Below are positions 45,774 to 57,031 of a DNA stretch of 64,000 nucleotides, in pieces. The position numbers and the translations under genes are program-made. Origin of the DNA: Xiphydria camelus. Lineage: Eukaryota; Arthropoda; Insecta; Hymenoptera; Xiphydriidae. The DNA lies in assembly GCA_963678675.1 (NCBI GenBank), contig OY783193.1:28682750-28746749 (forward strand), read 5' to 3'. Numbering within the stretch: position 1 is the stretch's first letter; every line of letters starts with the position of its first letter. The notes under the pieces were generated by a model that saw nothing but the letters and a program-made list of their open reading frames with translations, had not been told where the DNA came from and searched no databases.

Positions 45774-46648
45774 CACGGAGAAAAAAAAAGTAAAAAATTC
45801 CCCTTTTTTATGGGTAACGCTGCACCATTGTGACAATCAACCAGAAATTACAGTGAGATAGGTAAGAAATTATCAAAGGGCTGGAAAATTATTCTTCTGA
45901 AAAAAGGGAATTTTCGGTGAATTTTCAAATTCCCAGCAAAATAAAATAAAAACTACGCAGCAGTATAGTAGTAGCTCTACAGTTTATGGTCAACATATAT
46001 TCTTCTGCACTGGATTTTTTCCCTTTTTCCTGGAGAAAATCTTCACCGACAAGTGCTAATGTTACATTCGGTCTTATAGACCAATCAGAATCAAGTATTC
46101 CGTTGTCCGTAACCCCACTACAACGGAATCTTAAAGAAGATTTGTCGCTAAGGGATTAAACAAGATACTAAAAAGAAGACGTTTTGCTAAGAGATGTAAA
46201 CACGGGGAGAGGAGTATGGGAAATTATTTTTCGTGTGAGAAAATTCATTTCGTCGACGAGATCTATCTTGGAAGGGATTTTCGAATCATTAAAGAAAGTG
46301 ATCGACGAAACTTTACCTCTGTTAACGAATTACTTTTCGTCCACGAAAAACATTTCTCACGCGTCGAGAATAGCCCCCCTGACAAATTTGAATCCTTATT
46401 AATATTATTTTTTTTTTAGAAATAAAATAATGTATGATTTCTCGTTTTTAGCAAGGAAAATTTACATTTACATGGGTTAAATTTTACCAGTTTATTTATC
46501 AAAAATTACTTCTCGATTTTGATGGAAAAATCTCATTCCAAAGGGGGAAAATTCTACCGTCTGTCAATTCGGTGCACAGTTAGTCAGAAAAATGACACTT
46601 TTTCCTCATCTTCTCTAGGTTAGATGTTCTCTTTTTTTTCTCTCCGTG
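45774..46648. mobile_element. CACGGAG-ended element in Z copy c
   Basis: 875 bases from CACGGAGAAAAAAAAAG to TTTTTTTTCTCTCCGTG, flanked by CA (45772-45773, 46649-46650). The empty site is in Z copy a near 11770 (GAATGTACAGTAATG). No transposase. A 2-bp duplication with CAC ends is compatible with CACTA/CMC-type elements. Confidence 0.75.
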
Positions 46649-48705
46649 CAGTAATGCACGTTGGTTACTCGAGAAAGGTCACAACTCCGATCGCAGACTA
46701 CACGAGCTCCGTATGGCTCGCCATTCGACGCTGTAAAATACGGAAAACTGGAAATGCGACAAACGAAATACAAACAACTCACAAGTAACTCTGCGCCCTC
46801 TAGTCTGGCTTCTCATATCATCTTACGGAAATGCAAAAGAAAGGGTCCTAAACGCTAGATTTATGGTGAGACTAAACAGTCCTCTTAGTGGAGGTGCGAC
46901 ACTGCCTCGCCTCATAATATGAACAATAGCTTTCATCGTCCGAAGAAACCCTCTCGAGCAACACAAACCAGACCCCCTCTGCACAGTCTAAACAGCGATT
47001 GATTTTTGCGTCATTTATTCTTCAGTTTCAAGTTAATAACTATAACATGTGCGATCAAGAGTAGATCTCCTCGAGGTCGTAAATCCCGAAGGCACTACTG
47101 CGTGACACGAATAGTGACCGAAAACGTGGAGTGATGGATCTAAACCGTATCGGTTAGTTGAAATGATTTAACATTGCACTCACAATATTACTGGTGATTA
47201 TGTTGGATTCAAAGAGATACAGTAATTCCGTGATGTAGCCGTGGTTTACAATTAGATACACGGCGAGATTTTGAGGGAAATGTGTGGGACTGCGAACGCA
47301 TTCGTAACCCCCATTCACCAAAACATACCGCCTGCCTCGCTGTTACGACCGATGTACAGATGAGATCTAGATTAGTGCGTTTTACTTAGGTTGCGGTAAT
47401 AGTGAGCGGCAAGAAATGACGTAGAAATCCCCTTTGCGACGGAACACATATTTTACGAGGCTGGCTCGCGAGGCCGCCGCGCAAGCTAGCCTCAAGATAT
47501 TTTTGCCTCGGAATATGTAGACAAACGAACGGCGGTAGCTTCATGAGGCAAAGCGATTCAACGCGAGGTACACCTCGCACGGCGGCTTTGCGCTCCAGCC
47601 TCGCAAAGTCGACACATGGCTTGCCTGGCAAAGGCGATAGTCTACGTATGGTAGAGATCGGTGGAATGGGGCAGAGTTCAGAGCGGTCTATTGGGGCAGG
47701 GTCGAGAGCGCTGTATGAGTGAGGCACGGTCGAAAGCGCTGGAGTGTGTGGGTTTCGTTACGGTTTCTCGTGTTGCCGCGCGCGATTTCAGTTCCCTCAA
47801 CAAAGAAGTTTCACTTCAAAAAGCGTGACGCTCCTGATTCCGAGTCCGAGTTAATCGACTTCCATACGGATTCGCAGGAGGGGACACGCGCTTCCGGCGG
47901 TCCGCCGGCTAACATTTCTTGGCCGACGCGAGCGATTCAAGAAATTTAGGAACGACGGAAGGCACGTATCTGCCTTGAAGCGTTCAATCGCCCCGTTACA
48001 CAGTACGGCAAAACGCACTTCCAATATTCAAAAGTCGCTACAGCTTTTATTGAAGTGTTGAAGTGAAACTTCTTTGCTGAGGGTACTAAAAGCGCGCTCG
48101 ATGCAACGAAAAACCGTAACGAAACCCACACACTCTAGCGCTACCGTACATGCCTCACTCATACAGCGATCTCAACCCTGCCCCATGATACCGCTCTCGA
48201 CTCCGCCCCATCCCACCGCTCTCCACCTTTCCCCATTCCACCGCTCATGACCGAGCGTTGACCAAAGAGCCATGTGTCGACTTTGCGAGGCTGGATCGCG
48301 AAGCCGCCGCGCGAGGCATGACTCGCGTTGGATCGCCTTGCCTCATGAAGCTGCCGCCGTTCGTTTGTCTAAATATTCCGAGGCAAAAGTGTCTTGAGGC
48401 TGCCTTGCGCGGCGGCCTCGCGAGCCAGCCTCGCAAAATATGTATTCCCCGTCGCAAAGGGGACTTCTACGTCATTTCTTACCGATCACTATTATCGCAA
48501 CCTAAGTAATGCGTTAATCTAGATATAATCTGTACATCTGTCGCAACGGCGAGGCGGGCGGTATGTCTTGGTGAATGTATGTAGGTTGCGAATGAGTTTG
48601 CTGTCCCTCACATTTCCTTAAAACAACCTCGCAGTGTATCTAATTGTAAACCACGGCTACATCACGGAATTACTGCATCTCTTTGAATCCAATATAATCC
48701 CAGAA

Positions 48706-48856
48706 CCCAGATAGAAAAGTTCCTCCAGAGCTGCGGTACAATGCCGCGGTAGAAATATCAGGTTCTACCGACACGACGTGCTTCGACAAGGTCTGCATCA
48801 ACTTTGGCGGTATATTGGCGGCACTGCACTAATCCTGTGGCACTTTTCTATCTGGG
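48706..48856. mobile_element. S-type MITE in Z copy d
   Basis: 151 bases, CCCAGATAGAAAAG to CTTTTCTATCTGGG (15-16 bp inverted ends), flanked by AA on both sides. Z copy b lacks it (27850-27870). Confidence 0.85.
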
Positions 48857-49188
48857 AATTGTAAGTGCAGTGTTAAATCAGTTCAACTAACCGATACGGT
48901 TTAAATCCACCTCTCCACGTTTTCGGTCACTAGTCGTGTCACGCAGTAGTGTCTTCCAGATTTACGACCCCGAGGAGATCTACTTTTGATCGCACCTGTT
49001 ATAGTTATTAACTTGAAACTGAAGAATAGATGAAGCAAAAAACAATCGCTGTTTAGAGACTGTGCAGAGGGGGTCTGGTTTGTGTTGCTCGAGAGAGTTT
49101 CTTGAGGCGATGAAAGCTATTGTTTAGGTATATTATGAGACGGCACAGTATCGTACCGCCGCTAAGAGGACTGTTCGGGCTCACCATA

Positions 49189-49313
49189 GGGCCAGGCGAA
49201 CGTTGAGACGCAGTTCAGTGAGGTGACGTAGGGCGACCGTTGCCTCTATACCTATATCTATTCTAGATATTCTGCGTGACCTCACTGAACTGCGTCTCAA
49301 CGTTCGCCCGGCC
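49189..49313. mobile_element. TA MITE in Z copy d
   Basis: 125-base hairpin with GGGCCAGGCGAACGTTGAG and the complement, flanked by TA. Z copy b has the empty CACCATAAATC site near 28175-28185. Confidence 0.85.
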
Positions 49314-49561
49314 TAAATCTAGCGTTTAGGATCCTTTCTTTAGCGTATCCGTAAGATAATATGAGAAGCCAGACTAGAGGGCACAGAGTTAGTTGTGAGT
49401 TGTTTGTATTTCGTTTGTCGCATTTTTAGTTTTCCGGATTTTACCGCGTCGAGTGGCCGGCTATACGGAGCTCGTGTAGTCTGCGATCGGAGTCGCGACC
49501 TTTCTCGAGTAATCATCGTGCATTATTTTGTGTGTGTGTGTGTGTGTGTAATAAAATTATT

Positions 49562-49873
49562 ATGGCAAAAACAGGAAAACAACGGGCAAAAGAGTTTCGT
49601 GACAGGCAACGTGTAAAGAAAGCGATAACGAAAGCGATGACGAAAGCGATGACGAAGGCAATAGCTAAACCTGGTACAGAACGAAGTCGAGAATGGAGAG
49701 AGAGATTTAAATTAACACAATCAAATAGTGATGTATCTGATAAAAAAAAAACAAAACGTGTGGCCGCCATACGCGGAAGAAGTGAAACTTCGATAACAGT
49801 TTCTCTGAATTTGATTCCGATGGTGTTAGTTTCAATTAGCTCTATACAAGTCTTTTACAATGATTCTTCGTAG
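49562..49873 (+). CDS. Z-family small basic protein, copy d
   Basis: ATG 49562 opens KTGKQRAKEFRDRQRVKKA, followed by four tandem A(M/I)TKA-type repeats, ERSREWRERFKLTQSN, and then the frame runs into the hairpin. The tandem TKAM repeat is longer than in the other copies and looks like slippage of a 12-base unit. Same unknown family as 28562 and 45594. Confidence 0.35.
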   Translation: MAKTGKQRAKEFRDRQRVKKAITKAMTKAMTKAIAKPGTERSREWRERFKLTQSNSDVSDKKKTKRVAAIRGRSETSITVSLNLIPMVLVSISSIQVFYNDSS

Positions 49874-49967
49874 AGCCAATTGAAACTAATACCATCGGAA
49901 TCAAATTCAGAGAAACTGGTATCGAAGGTTCACTTCATCCGCCTGTGGCGGCTACAAGTTTTTTTAA

Positions 49968-50437
49968 ATCCGATTTCAAGGATTTTGTATTCCAAGTAAT
50001 CAGCACCGATTTTTCATTGCATTGCTTCCATTCACTATGATGTAGATCCAATATGATGTAAAATTTAAATATTCAATCTTTCTGCGTAAAATGTGGTATA
50101 CAACAGTTTTTGACGTCGCTGATTATGAATCTGTTGTTAAAGTAACTAAATTCAAGTTTCCAGGTCCAGCATGATCATATCCAAGCACTCAGGATCTAAA
50201 GAAGTTTCGTGCACTTTCCATTTTTGTCTGGAATAAGCTATGTAAGAATTTTGGGAGATGAATACTTTGTATATCAAGTTGAAAATGCGAAGTGGCATAC
50301 TGTCGCTCACGTATAGGATCCGTTTTCCGTTCTTGGTCCCCCTTCCATGGAGATTTGCATAAACAGAGAAACGTAGAAGTATCCGTGCTACCATTTGCGC
50401 AATCTACAGTCAATACTACAGTCAATTTGTCATAAAA
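49968..50437. other. spacer without recognised gene
   Basis: The minus-strand ORF 50152-50394 has a non-repetitive composition but no motif I recognise. Confidence 0.35.
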
Positions 50438-51270
50438 GGGGAGAAAAAAAATTGAGGTAGGGCTGAATTTTTAACATATATGTGGTGGTCAAAAAGATAA
50501 AATCCCTAGTTCCCGAATCCCCGCCTGTATCCCCTCATCGCCACTTTGAAACAATTTTTGGAATCGATTTATCTCGTATTCTATTCGTCGGAAGGAAAAA
50601 GTGTAAGGACAAAACTTTGGCGCCCTCTATCTTCTTAAGAAATAATTACAAAGAGTTCAACCTCAGACAAAAATGTTACAAAAATTTTGAGCTTTACAAT
50701 TTTTGTCCTTAGGGGTCGTCCATTAATCACGTGAGGTCCGAAAGGGGAGGGGGGTGTTCGACAAAAATCACGAAATATCACAAGGGGGAGGGGGTGTGGT
50801 GAGATATCACGTGTATTTATTTTTTCGTTGAACGCGCGATTTCTAAACAACCTTAATGTGTGGACATTTTTATCATGGTCCTTAATTGTCCAGAATTGAA
50901 TTAAGATTATATTTACCTGTAATTAAAGATAATATTCTAAAATGTTTAAGATACTTTTTGTACTAAAAATAAGAAAATACACGTGATTTTGGGGGGGGAG
51001 GGGTTAGTCTTAAACCTCACCACGTATCACCAGGGGGTGGGAGGGGGGGCTAAAAAAAGCTAAAAAGCATCACGTGATTAATGGACAATCCCTTACCCTT
51101 TTTTCCCTCCGATGAGCAGAAAACGAGAAAAATCGATTCCAAGATTTTGTTCGAGATAGCGGAGAAAGGACACAGGTGGAAATACGACAATTTAGGATTT
51201 TATCTTCTCAATCACTAGAAACCACATTTTAAAAATTCAATCCTACCCCAATTTTTTTATCTCAAATGAC
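50438..51270. mobile_element. palindromic element holding a Harbinger-type MITE
   Basis: 50447-50605 and 51096-51266 are diverged inverted copies (AAAATTGAGGTAGG with CCTACCCCAATTTT; TGGAATCGATTT with AAATCGATTCCA). The centre contains the MITE 50712-51092. No coding capacity. Confidence 0.55.
50712..51092. mobile_element. PIF/Harbinger-type MITE
   Basis: 381 bases with ends GGGGTCGTCCATTAATCACG and (complement) GGGATTGTCCATTAATCACG, flanked by TTA (50709-50711, 51093-51095). A TWA duplication is characteristic of PIF/Harbinger. Confidence 0.65.
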
Positions 51271-52127
51271 TTATCGAATGTACTAAAATGGAAGGAATGA
51301 AATAAAAATCAGCTCTACTGCGATTTTCTTATGAAACAAATTTTCTTATGAAAGTCTACCTTTTTTTTTGGTTGTTCTATCACATATAAAAAAAATGACG
51401 TTTAACCTGGTCCACCCTGTATATGTTTTACAGAATATTATTAAAAACCAACATTCATTATTGCCAGACACTTTCCGTGGGCCCTAACTTCCGCCAGACG
51501 CTTTAAAGTTCGCAAAAAAATGAGGTAACCTACGTCATAGTAGCAAGCCTAAATTTTATATATGTTACTTGGGTTACTATTGTAAGACCTATTGTAAACT
51601 GCCAGACCGATCCGATGGGCCAAACATCCCCCCAGACACGATAAAAGTTCCGCTATGAGTAGGAGCGCGAGGGCATTATTCATGCGCACGAGTGCGAGTG
51701 AGATGTACTCGGGGGGTGGGGTGGGGGGGGGGGGGGGGGGCGCATGGATCTCTCTTTCTTATCGCATGGACTACTCTGTGTGTGTTAAGGTATTTCCTCT
51801 CCAAAACCACTTTTCTCTAAAATTTGAAATTTTGGTCAAATAGAGATTGAGGTATTCTGCACCTCCTCTAATTTTTTCAGATTTTTTACACGTTGTTTAT
51901 TGTTATTAACCCTTAAATGCATATTGTTGCTTTTCGGCAACACACTGCCTACTATACCTTTCAAACTCACACTAGAGCAAATATCGACTTGTGCTGCATG
52001 GAGTATCCGTTGGGCTACGTACTGCTTTATAATAGGCTATAAGCATTTGTTGGTACATGGCGCTCATGCCACTGTATTATTGACATTTCCCAGTCTGCAG
52101 ACAACCGGCGAGTAACGGGATAAGAAA

Positions 52128-52241
52128 ATGAGATGCAAGCTGCCTAACTGCAAAGGACTTACCTATACCAAGTGTGAGAAGTGCAGTGTAGAATTATGTT
52201 TCAATAAACGTAATAATTGTGTCAAAGAATTTCACATGTAA
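52128..52241 (+). pseudogene. piggyBac transposase C-terminal cysteine-rich domain
   Basis: 37 codons: RCKLPNCKG, KCEKCSVELC and NNCVKEFH, then TAA. The C-x4-C, C-x2-C, LC and C...FH spacing is that of the piggyBac C-terminal domain that binds the transposon ends. An in-frame stop three codons upstream shows that the catalytic part has been deleted. Confidence 0.8.
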
Positions 52242-52558
52242 TGTAAAGGTAAGTCTATACCGGGATACAAAAATGTTGGCAACACGATAATCCGGTGTTG
52301 TCAACATGTATCCCGCCGACTTGCAACTCGCCGACGGATACTCGGCAACAGCCACTATCCGAATGTAGGTACAAACCGGGATACAAAATGTTGGCAACAT
52401 GTTGGCAACACGAGTATCCCGTCGACTAGCTACAATTTAATTGCTACTCGTAAACTGCGGGCGGCATGACATCAAAGAAAGCTGTTGCCTGTTGCTTGTA
52501 TCCGAGTTTCCCATTTGAAATGGGAAACATCGGAAACATCGCTCTCTCTGGACTAGAA

Positions 52559-52642
52559 TCTACCTACCTACCTACCTACCTAGCTACCTACCTACCTACC
52601 TATACCTACCTACCTACCTACCTACCTACCTACCTACCTACA
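52559..52642 (+). repeat. (CTAC)n microsatellite
   Basis: About 20 CTAC/CTAT units with few interruptions. Confidence 0.95.
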
Positions 52643-53110
52643 TACGATAATGTTCCGTCGCACGAGGGACAGAATTTCAGAAGGTCGATTGAAACCTTTT
52701 AATAGTATCGATCATAAATAACATATATTTCTTGCATAAATTTTTCATTGAATGCCACATTATACGGGCCGCACAGTGTTCACATGGCAGATCGGACGGC
52801 GTATCGTATTTCTCATTTTACAAAGCAGTACTCTCTCTCACTACATGTGTATGTTCTTTCTAGATTGAAAAGAAAGGCACGTAATTATTTCTCTCGGCAG
52901 AGGCACTCTCCCGATGCGTGATTTCGCGCATACAGCTGCCAAGTGGCACGTGCGAATATCAAGCCACGTTTAGGCTTCTGTCGGTAAATTTTAGCCGCGT
53001 CAAAGGAGCTTCGAAATATAGCGGTATCTATTACCGCGGGCACTGCAGAAAATGATTCATTCTGACCTGTCCCATATCGCCCGCCTCGCCGGGGGTATGT
53101 TTCGGCGAAT

Positions 53111-53428
53111 CTAGGCTACCTGAAGGGTTAATTGCCGGACGAGTCGTAATGAACCCCTTACCACAAAAAAATACCCATTGTAATAGATACCGCTATACTT
53201 TGAATATATTAAATCAGCTTTGTAAAGGGGAGAAATGAATTCAATACATGACTGATGTAGTTGATGGCCAATTAGGGAACACTTAATGACAAGTAACTCC
53301 GCCATTAAATTGTCACCATAGCTTGTCCCGTTTTGTAAAAACTGTCGCTGCCTCCACCTTCTTTTTCGCTTCTGGGAGGCTATTATGATGAAAGCATGAC
53401 TAACACCAGCAGCAATAGACGGTTCCAT
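53111..53428 (-). pseudogene. HARBI1-like (PIF/Harbinger) N-terminal remnant
   Basis: The frame starts MEPSIAAGVSHAFIIIA and continues KRKRRWRQRQFLQNGTSYG and NLMAELL, the usual N-terminus of insect Harbinger nucleases (basic-aromatic RRWW-type motif, then a short helix). After about residue 50 similarity is lost and no DDE motif is found. Confidence 0.55.
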
Positions 53429-54019
53429 TTTTTAACATCAAGACTCCGTTTCGTTTGAACGCTCAACTGGTTCTGATCGCATGTATCCGGATACAAGTCG
53501 ATGTATCCAACAGTATGTTGCCAACAGCGACATCGTGTTGGCAACACTCAATGTTGATGTTGCCAACAGCGATGTTGATGTTGCCAACAGCGATGTTGCC
53601 AACAGTCATAAACGTGTTGCCAACATGTTGCCAACATTTTGTATCCCGGTCTAAACGTACCTTAATGTCATACTATGTACTTAATGCATGATGTTGCCAT
53701 TTGGCTACATACCCTTTTTTCGAAAAAAAAAAACGGTTCAAAGTGAAATGTAATTTTTATTTTTATTGATGTGTAAACATCTATGCTATGGCTCTGCGGT
53801 AGGACCTTCCTGGGAAATTGAGCGTCAGACATAAGCCATATAGATGTGACTGCGTCAGTGTGTGTGTGGCGCTATTGCGCATACTATTCGCGCATGCTGG
53901 TTTATCTCAACGGGAAAACATTTTAGAGAAAAATGTTTAATACAAAACTTTAAGGATTTTCCCTTGGCTACCCAGTGGTCGTATTGGATTTGACCTTGAC
54001 CGTGACCTTTAAGGTAATA

Positions 54020-54775
54020 TCAAATGCCTTCCTAAACCATTCATCCGATTGCGATGAAATTTTAGGGAATGGTTGGACGCATGCCCGCGAAGGTTTCTGA
54101 GTTAGTAAATCTTATACAGGGTGTTCAAAAAGTACCGGTACGGATGATTATTATGCCTTTCTAAACCGTTCATCCTATTGCGATGAAACTTTGGGGAATG
54201 GTTGGACGCATGCCCGCGAAGGTTTCTGAGTTAATAAATCTTATAAAAGGTGTTCAAAAAGTACCGGTACTGATGATTATTATGCCTTCCTAAACCGTTC
54301 ATCCGATTGCGATGAAAAGTTGGGGAATGGTTGGACGCATGCCCGTGAAGGTTTCTGAGTTAGTAAATCTTATACAGGGTGTTCAAAAAGTACCGGTACG
54401 GATGATTATTATGCCTTCCTAAACCGTCATCCGATTGCGATGAAACTTTGGGGAATGGTTGGACGCATGCCCGCGAAGGTTTCTGAGTTAGTAAATCTTA
54501 TAAAAGGTGTTCAAAAAGTACCGGTACTGATGATTATTATACCTTCCTAAACCGTTCATCCGATTGCGATGAAAAGTTGGGAAATGGTTGGACGCATGCC
54601 CGCGAAGGTTTCTGAGTTAGTAAATCTTATACAGGGTGTTCAAAAAGTACCGATACGGATGATTATTATGCCTTCCTAAACCGTTCATCCGATTGCGATG
54701 AAAATTTGGGGAACAGTTGGACGCATATCCGCGAAGGTTTCTGAGTTAGTAAATCTTATACAGGGTGTTCAAAAA
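54020..54775 (+). repeat. 129-bp tandem repeat with CAGGGTG at each unit start
   Basis: The base equivalent to C of CAGGGTGTTC is at 54117, 54246, 54375, 54503, 54632 and 54761, so units of 129, 129, 128, 129 and 129. Alternate units read TATACAGGG and TATAAAAGG. It is flanked by two inverted pieces (53918-54010, 54870-54965) related to the MITE at 9087-10086. Confidence 0.9.
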
Positions 54776-55003
54776 GAACTATACTTAACTTAAATTTGAC
54801 CTCCGCTGACAATAAAGGTAACATGGAAAAAATGGTCAAGGACACATTTGAACGTGAAAAAAAATTAATTTGACCTTGATATAACCTTGAAGGTCAAGGT
54901 CAAATCCAATATGACCATTGCGTAGCCCGGAAAAAATACTAAAAGTTTTGTATTAAAAATGTATTTAAACAATGGTGGACGGACAAAATCAATCCACAAT
55001 CTA

Positions 55004-55031
55004 CCCGTGCGAAGCCGTGACGGGCTGCTAG
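55004..55031 (+). mobile_element. Helitron-like 3' terminus
   Basis: A CCCGT/ACGGG hairpin (55004-55008, 55020-55024) is followed by CTGCTAG ending at 55031, with T next. A hairpin a few bases before CTRR and insertion before T are the Helitron 3' signature. The 5' TC end was not located with confidence (one candidate near 53915). Confidence 0.55.
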
Positions 55032-55284
55032 TAAGTTATAAATCTAATATAATAATAATAAATATTTTATTATAGAAAAAATTAAACTTCATGTCGAACT
55101 ACGACGTCATATTCCCCAATTAAACTCGGACCGCAGATAATTGTAAGATGTTTACACATCCTCCGTGAGTACAACGGCACTCACACCTTTTTTTTCCCCT
55201 GTATTAGTTTTGTAAAATCTTCCAGTTTTTCATTTTTTTATTTTTAAACAAAAAATCATGCATTTAAGGGTTAATATTTTTTGA

Positions 55285-55693
55285 TAGACGTGTTCCCTAT
55301 ACCTTGCAAAAGTGAGCTACTACAGCAATTCCGTCGAACAAATTATATTGCGAGTATCTGGAGTAATGCTCATATGAAACATCCCAGCACTTTTTTCAGT
55401 CCTGAGAGTAATGGGTGGACATTGGAAGAGAACCAGTACAATTTTAATTGGTTCGATGATGATCAATTACCAAGCTTTGTCAGTGAATCACTTCAAAATG
55501 AAACAGGTATTTTATTTTCACTTCAAATTATTTTCATGTATTTGTAGCTATTCGCAATCTAATTAATTTACTTGTTTTAAAAGAGGATTTAAATAACGAT
55601 GCAGACGATAGTGACGATGAATTAAATATTCAATTTGAAGATTGCCAGGATGATAAAATACAAAACTTTGACGATGATGAGAACGAAGATTAA
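55285..55693 (+). pseudogene. last two exons of an unidentified transposon gene
   Basis: Exon 55285-55506 (acceptor TTTTGATAG, donor CAG/GTATTT) and exon 55584-55693 (acceptor TTTTAAAAG) join in phase 1 to give about 110 residues ending in a very acidic tail (DDSDDELN, NFDDDENED). The first exon reads CKSELLQQFRRTNYIASIW and SPESNGWTLEENQYNFNWF, a pattern I associate with C-termini of uncharacterised transposon-encoded proteins. No earlier exon lies inside the element: only 70 bases separate the left arm from piggyBac. Intact splice sites and frame suggest recent deletion of the rest. Confidence 0.5.
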
Positions 55694-56189
55694 GAGTCGA
55701 TAATATGATAATTAATAATTATAAATGATATTTTTACTAATAGTTTTTTACATTTTAATTCATGTATCTTTGATAGTTGTAAGACAAAAAACAGTAAATC
55801 ATCATTTTATTGAATTTATTGTTATTGAAAATTATTCATTTTCATACATATAAACAGTAAAAAATGTTCGTCCTTGCATAAAAAAAACTGCGTTACAATT
55901 TAAATTAAACAATTTCTTCGTTTTCACGTGTAAATTAAACACAATGAAATATAAATCTATAAAAATTCATAGTTTAATAGCCGAGAATTTTAACACAGCT
56001 TGGTATTACTTTTATCATACATCTGTATAACTATTTTTTATACACCATATACATATGTTAAATTTGAGGCACGATTTTTTACTGTGTATTTTAATTTCAT
56101 TTACATTTAAAACCGAAATTTAATAAAACATCGAATTCTTCAACTTTTATTTTTCCAAATGTATTGCATTGAATTTATTGTTATAATTA
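55694..56189. other. 3' flank of the exon pair
   Basis: Very AT-rich, with several AATAAA words. No other feature seen. Confidence 0.4.
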
Positions 56190-56878
56190 AATTCATATAT
56201 AAAGCAAAATTTCAAATTTGAGAGAAAAGTCGTTTTGGAGAGGAAATACCTTAACACACAGAGTAGTCCATGCGATAAGAAAGAGAGATCCATGCGTCGA
56301 GTACATCTCACTCGCACTCGTGCGCATGAATAATGCCCTCGCGCTCATACTCATAGCGGAACTTTGATCGTGTCTGGGGGGATGTTTGGCCCATCGGATT
56401 GGTCTGGCAGTTTACAATAGGTCTTAAAATAGTAACCCACACAAGTAACATATATAAAATTTAGGCTTGCTACTATGACGTAGGTTACCTCATTTTTTTG
56501 CGAACTTTAAAGCGTCTGGCAATAATGAATGTTGGTTTTGAACAATATTCTGTAAAATATATATAAAAACCAGCTTTCATACTTTAACGTAGGTGAACAC
56601 GGTTTTTATGTACCTTTTGTATCTGTTACCTATTAAACGGCCCCGCTTTCAAGCTAGCAAGTACGCATACGTTCTTAACTACATATCACACTATTTATTC
56701 ACAAAATATTAGCTTTGCTAAAATGACGTAGGTCTGGGGGCTCTGGGATCTTGGACTATTTGCTCCGTGCGTTTGGTTGGAGGGGATAGCAGAAGCGACT
56801 GAAGCGCTAGGGGTGAGAGAATTCTAAAACCAGGGTGGACGTTTCTTCTATTGAACCTGTGATATTTATATTGAAAGA

Positions 56879-57031
56879 ATGGGTCGTCGCTGTTGTTGTG
56901 TTGCAAATTGTAAAAATAGTGAACTCAAAAGTGCGTGTAAATTTTACAAATTTCCAACTGCGAATTATAAATTGGAGCAACGAAAGAAATGGAGTGCAGC
57001 TGACGATCACCGTCAATCTAAAAATATATAA
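56879..57031 (+). pseudogene. THAP zinc-finger fragment
   Basis: A 50-codon frame starts MGRRCCCVANCKN and continues CKFYKFPTANYKLEQRKKWS before a TAA. C-x4-C near the N-terminus, FYKFP and R-K-W in this order are the first half of a THAP domain, found in P-element transposases and host THAP proteins. The second zinc-ligand pair (C-x2-H) is not found downstream, so it is a broken or 5' exon piece. Confidence 0.55.

Larger units (their letters stand above)
45339..47826 (-). mobile_element. Z-family element, copy c, interrupted
   Basis: Inverse orientation, from the small-ORF side (45339) to AAGAAGTTTCACTTCAAAAA (about 47807-47826). It is interrupted by the element at 45774-46648. Confidence 0.65.
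48055..49967 (+). mobile_element. Z-family element, copy d
   Basis: Starts TTGAAGTGAAACTTCTTTGC and ends with the hairpin 49755-49965. It carries two later insertions (48706-48856, 49189-49313) and the small basic ORF at 49562. Confidence 0.7.
52247..53662. mobile_element. Harbinger-like element in piggyBac
   Basis: Ends AGGTAAGTCTATACCGGGAT and AGGTACGTTTAGACCGGGAT (right end, complement). Flanks allow TAA (3 bp, Harbinger type); the match extends to 7 of 8 bases (TAATGTAA versus TAATGTCA). TGTTGGCAACA palindromes repeat near both ends. A Harbinger-type protein remnant inside favours the 3-bp reading. Confidence 0.6.
51910..55270 (+). mobile_element. piggyBac-type element, decayed and re-invaded
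   Basis: Ends CCCTTAAATGCAT and the complement are flanked by TTAA at 51906-51909 and 55271-55274. Only the C-terminal zinc domain of the transposase remains (52128-52241). Later insertions fill most of the length: a Harbinger-like element (52247-53662) and a segment ending in a Helitron-like terminus (to 55031). Confidence 0.85.
51424..56575. mobile_element. element with ~400-bp inverted arms, interrupted by piggyBac
   Basis: 51424-51835 and 56190-56575 are inverted copies (ACCAACATTCATTATTGCC, GATGTTTGGCCCATCGGAT, GAGTAGTCCATGCGATAAG and complements). The left arm has a G-run at 51713-51740 and a small GCCAGAC duplication. Inside remain the last two exons of one gene and a 3.36-kb piggyBac insertion. 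Superfamily unknown. Confidence 0.7.

Noticed and set aside
53909..53925. Helitron 5' end at A/TCTCAACGGG
   Set aside because: A TC dinucleotide after A is too weak without a second copy for comparison.
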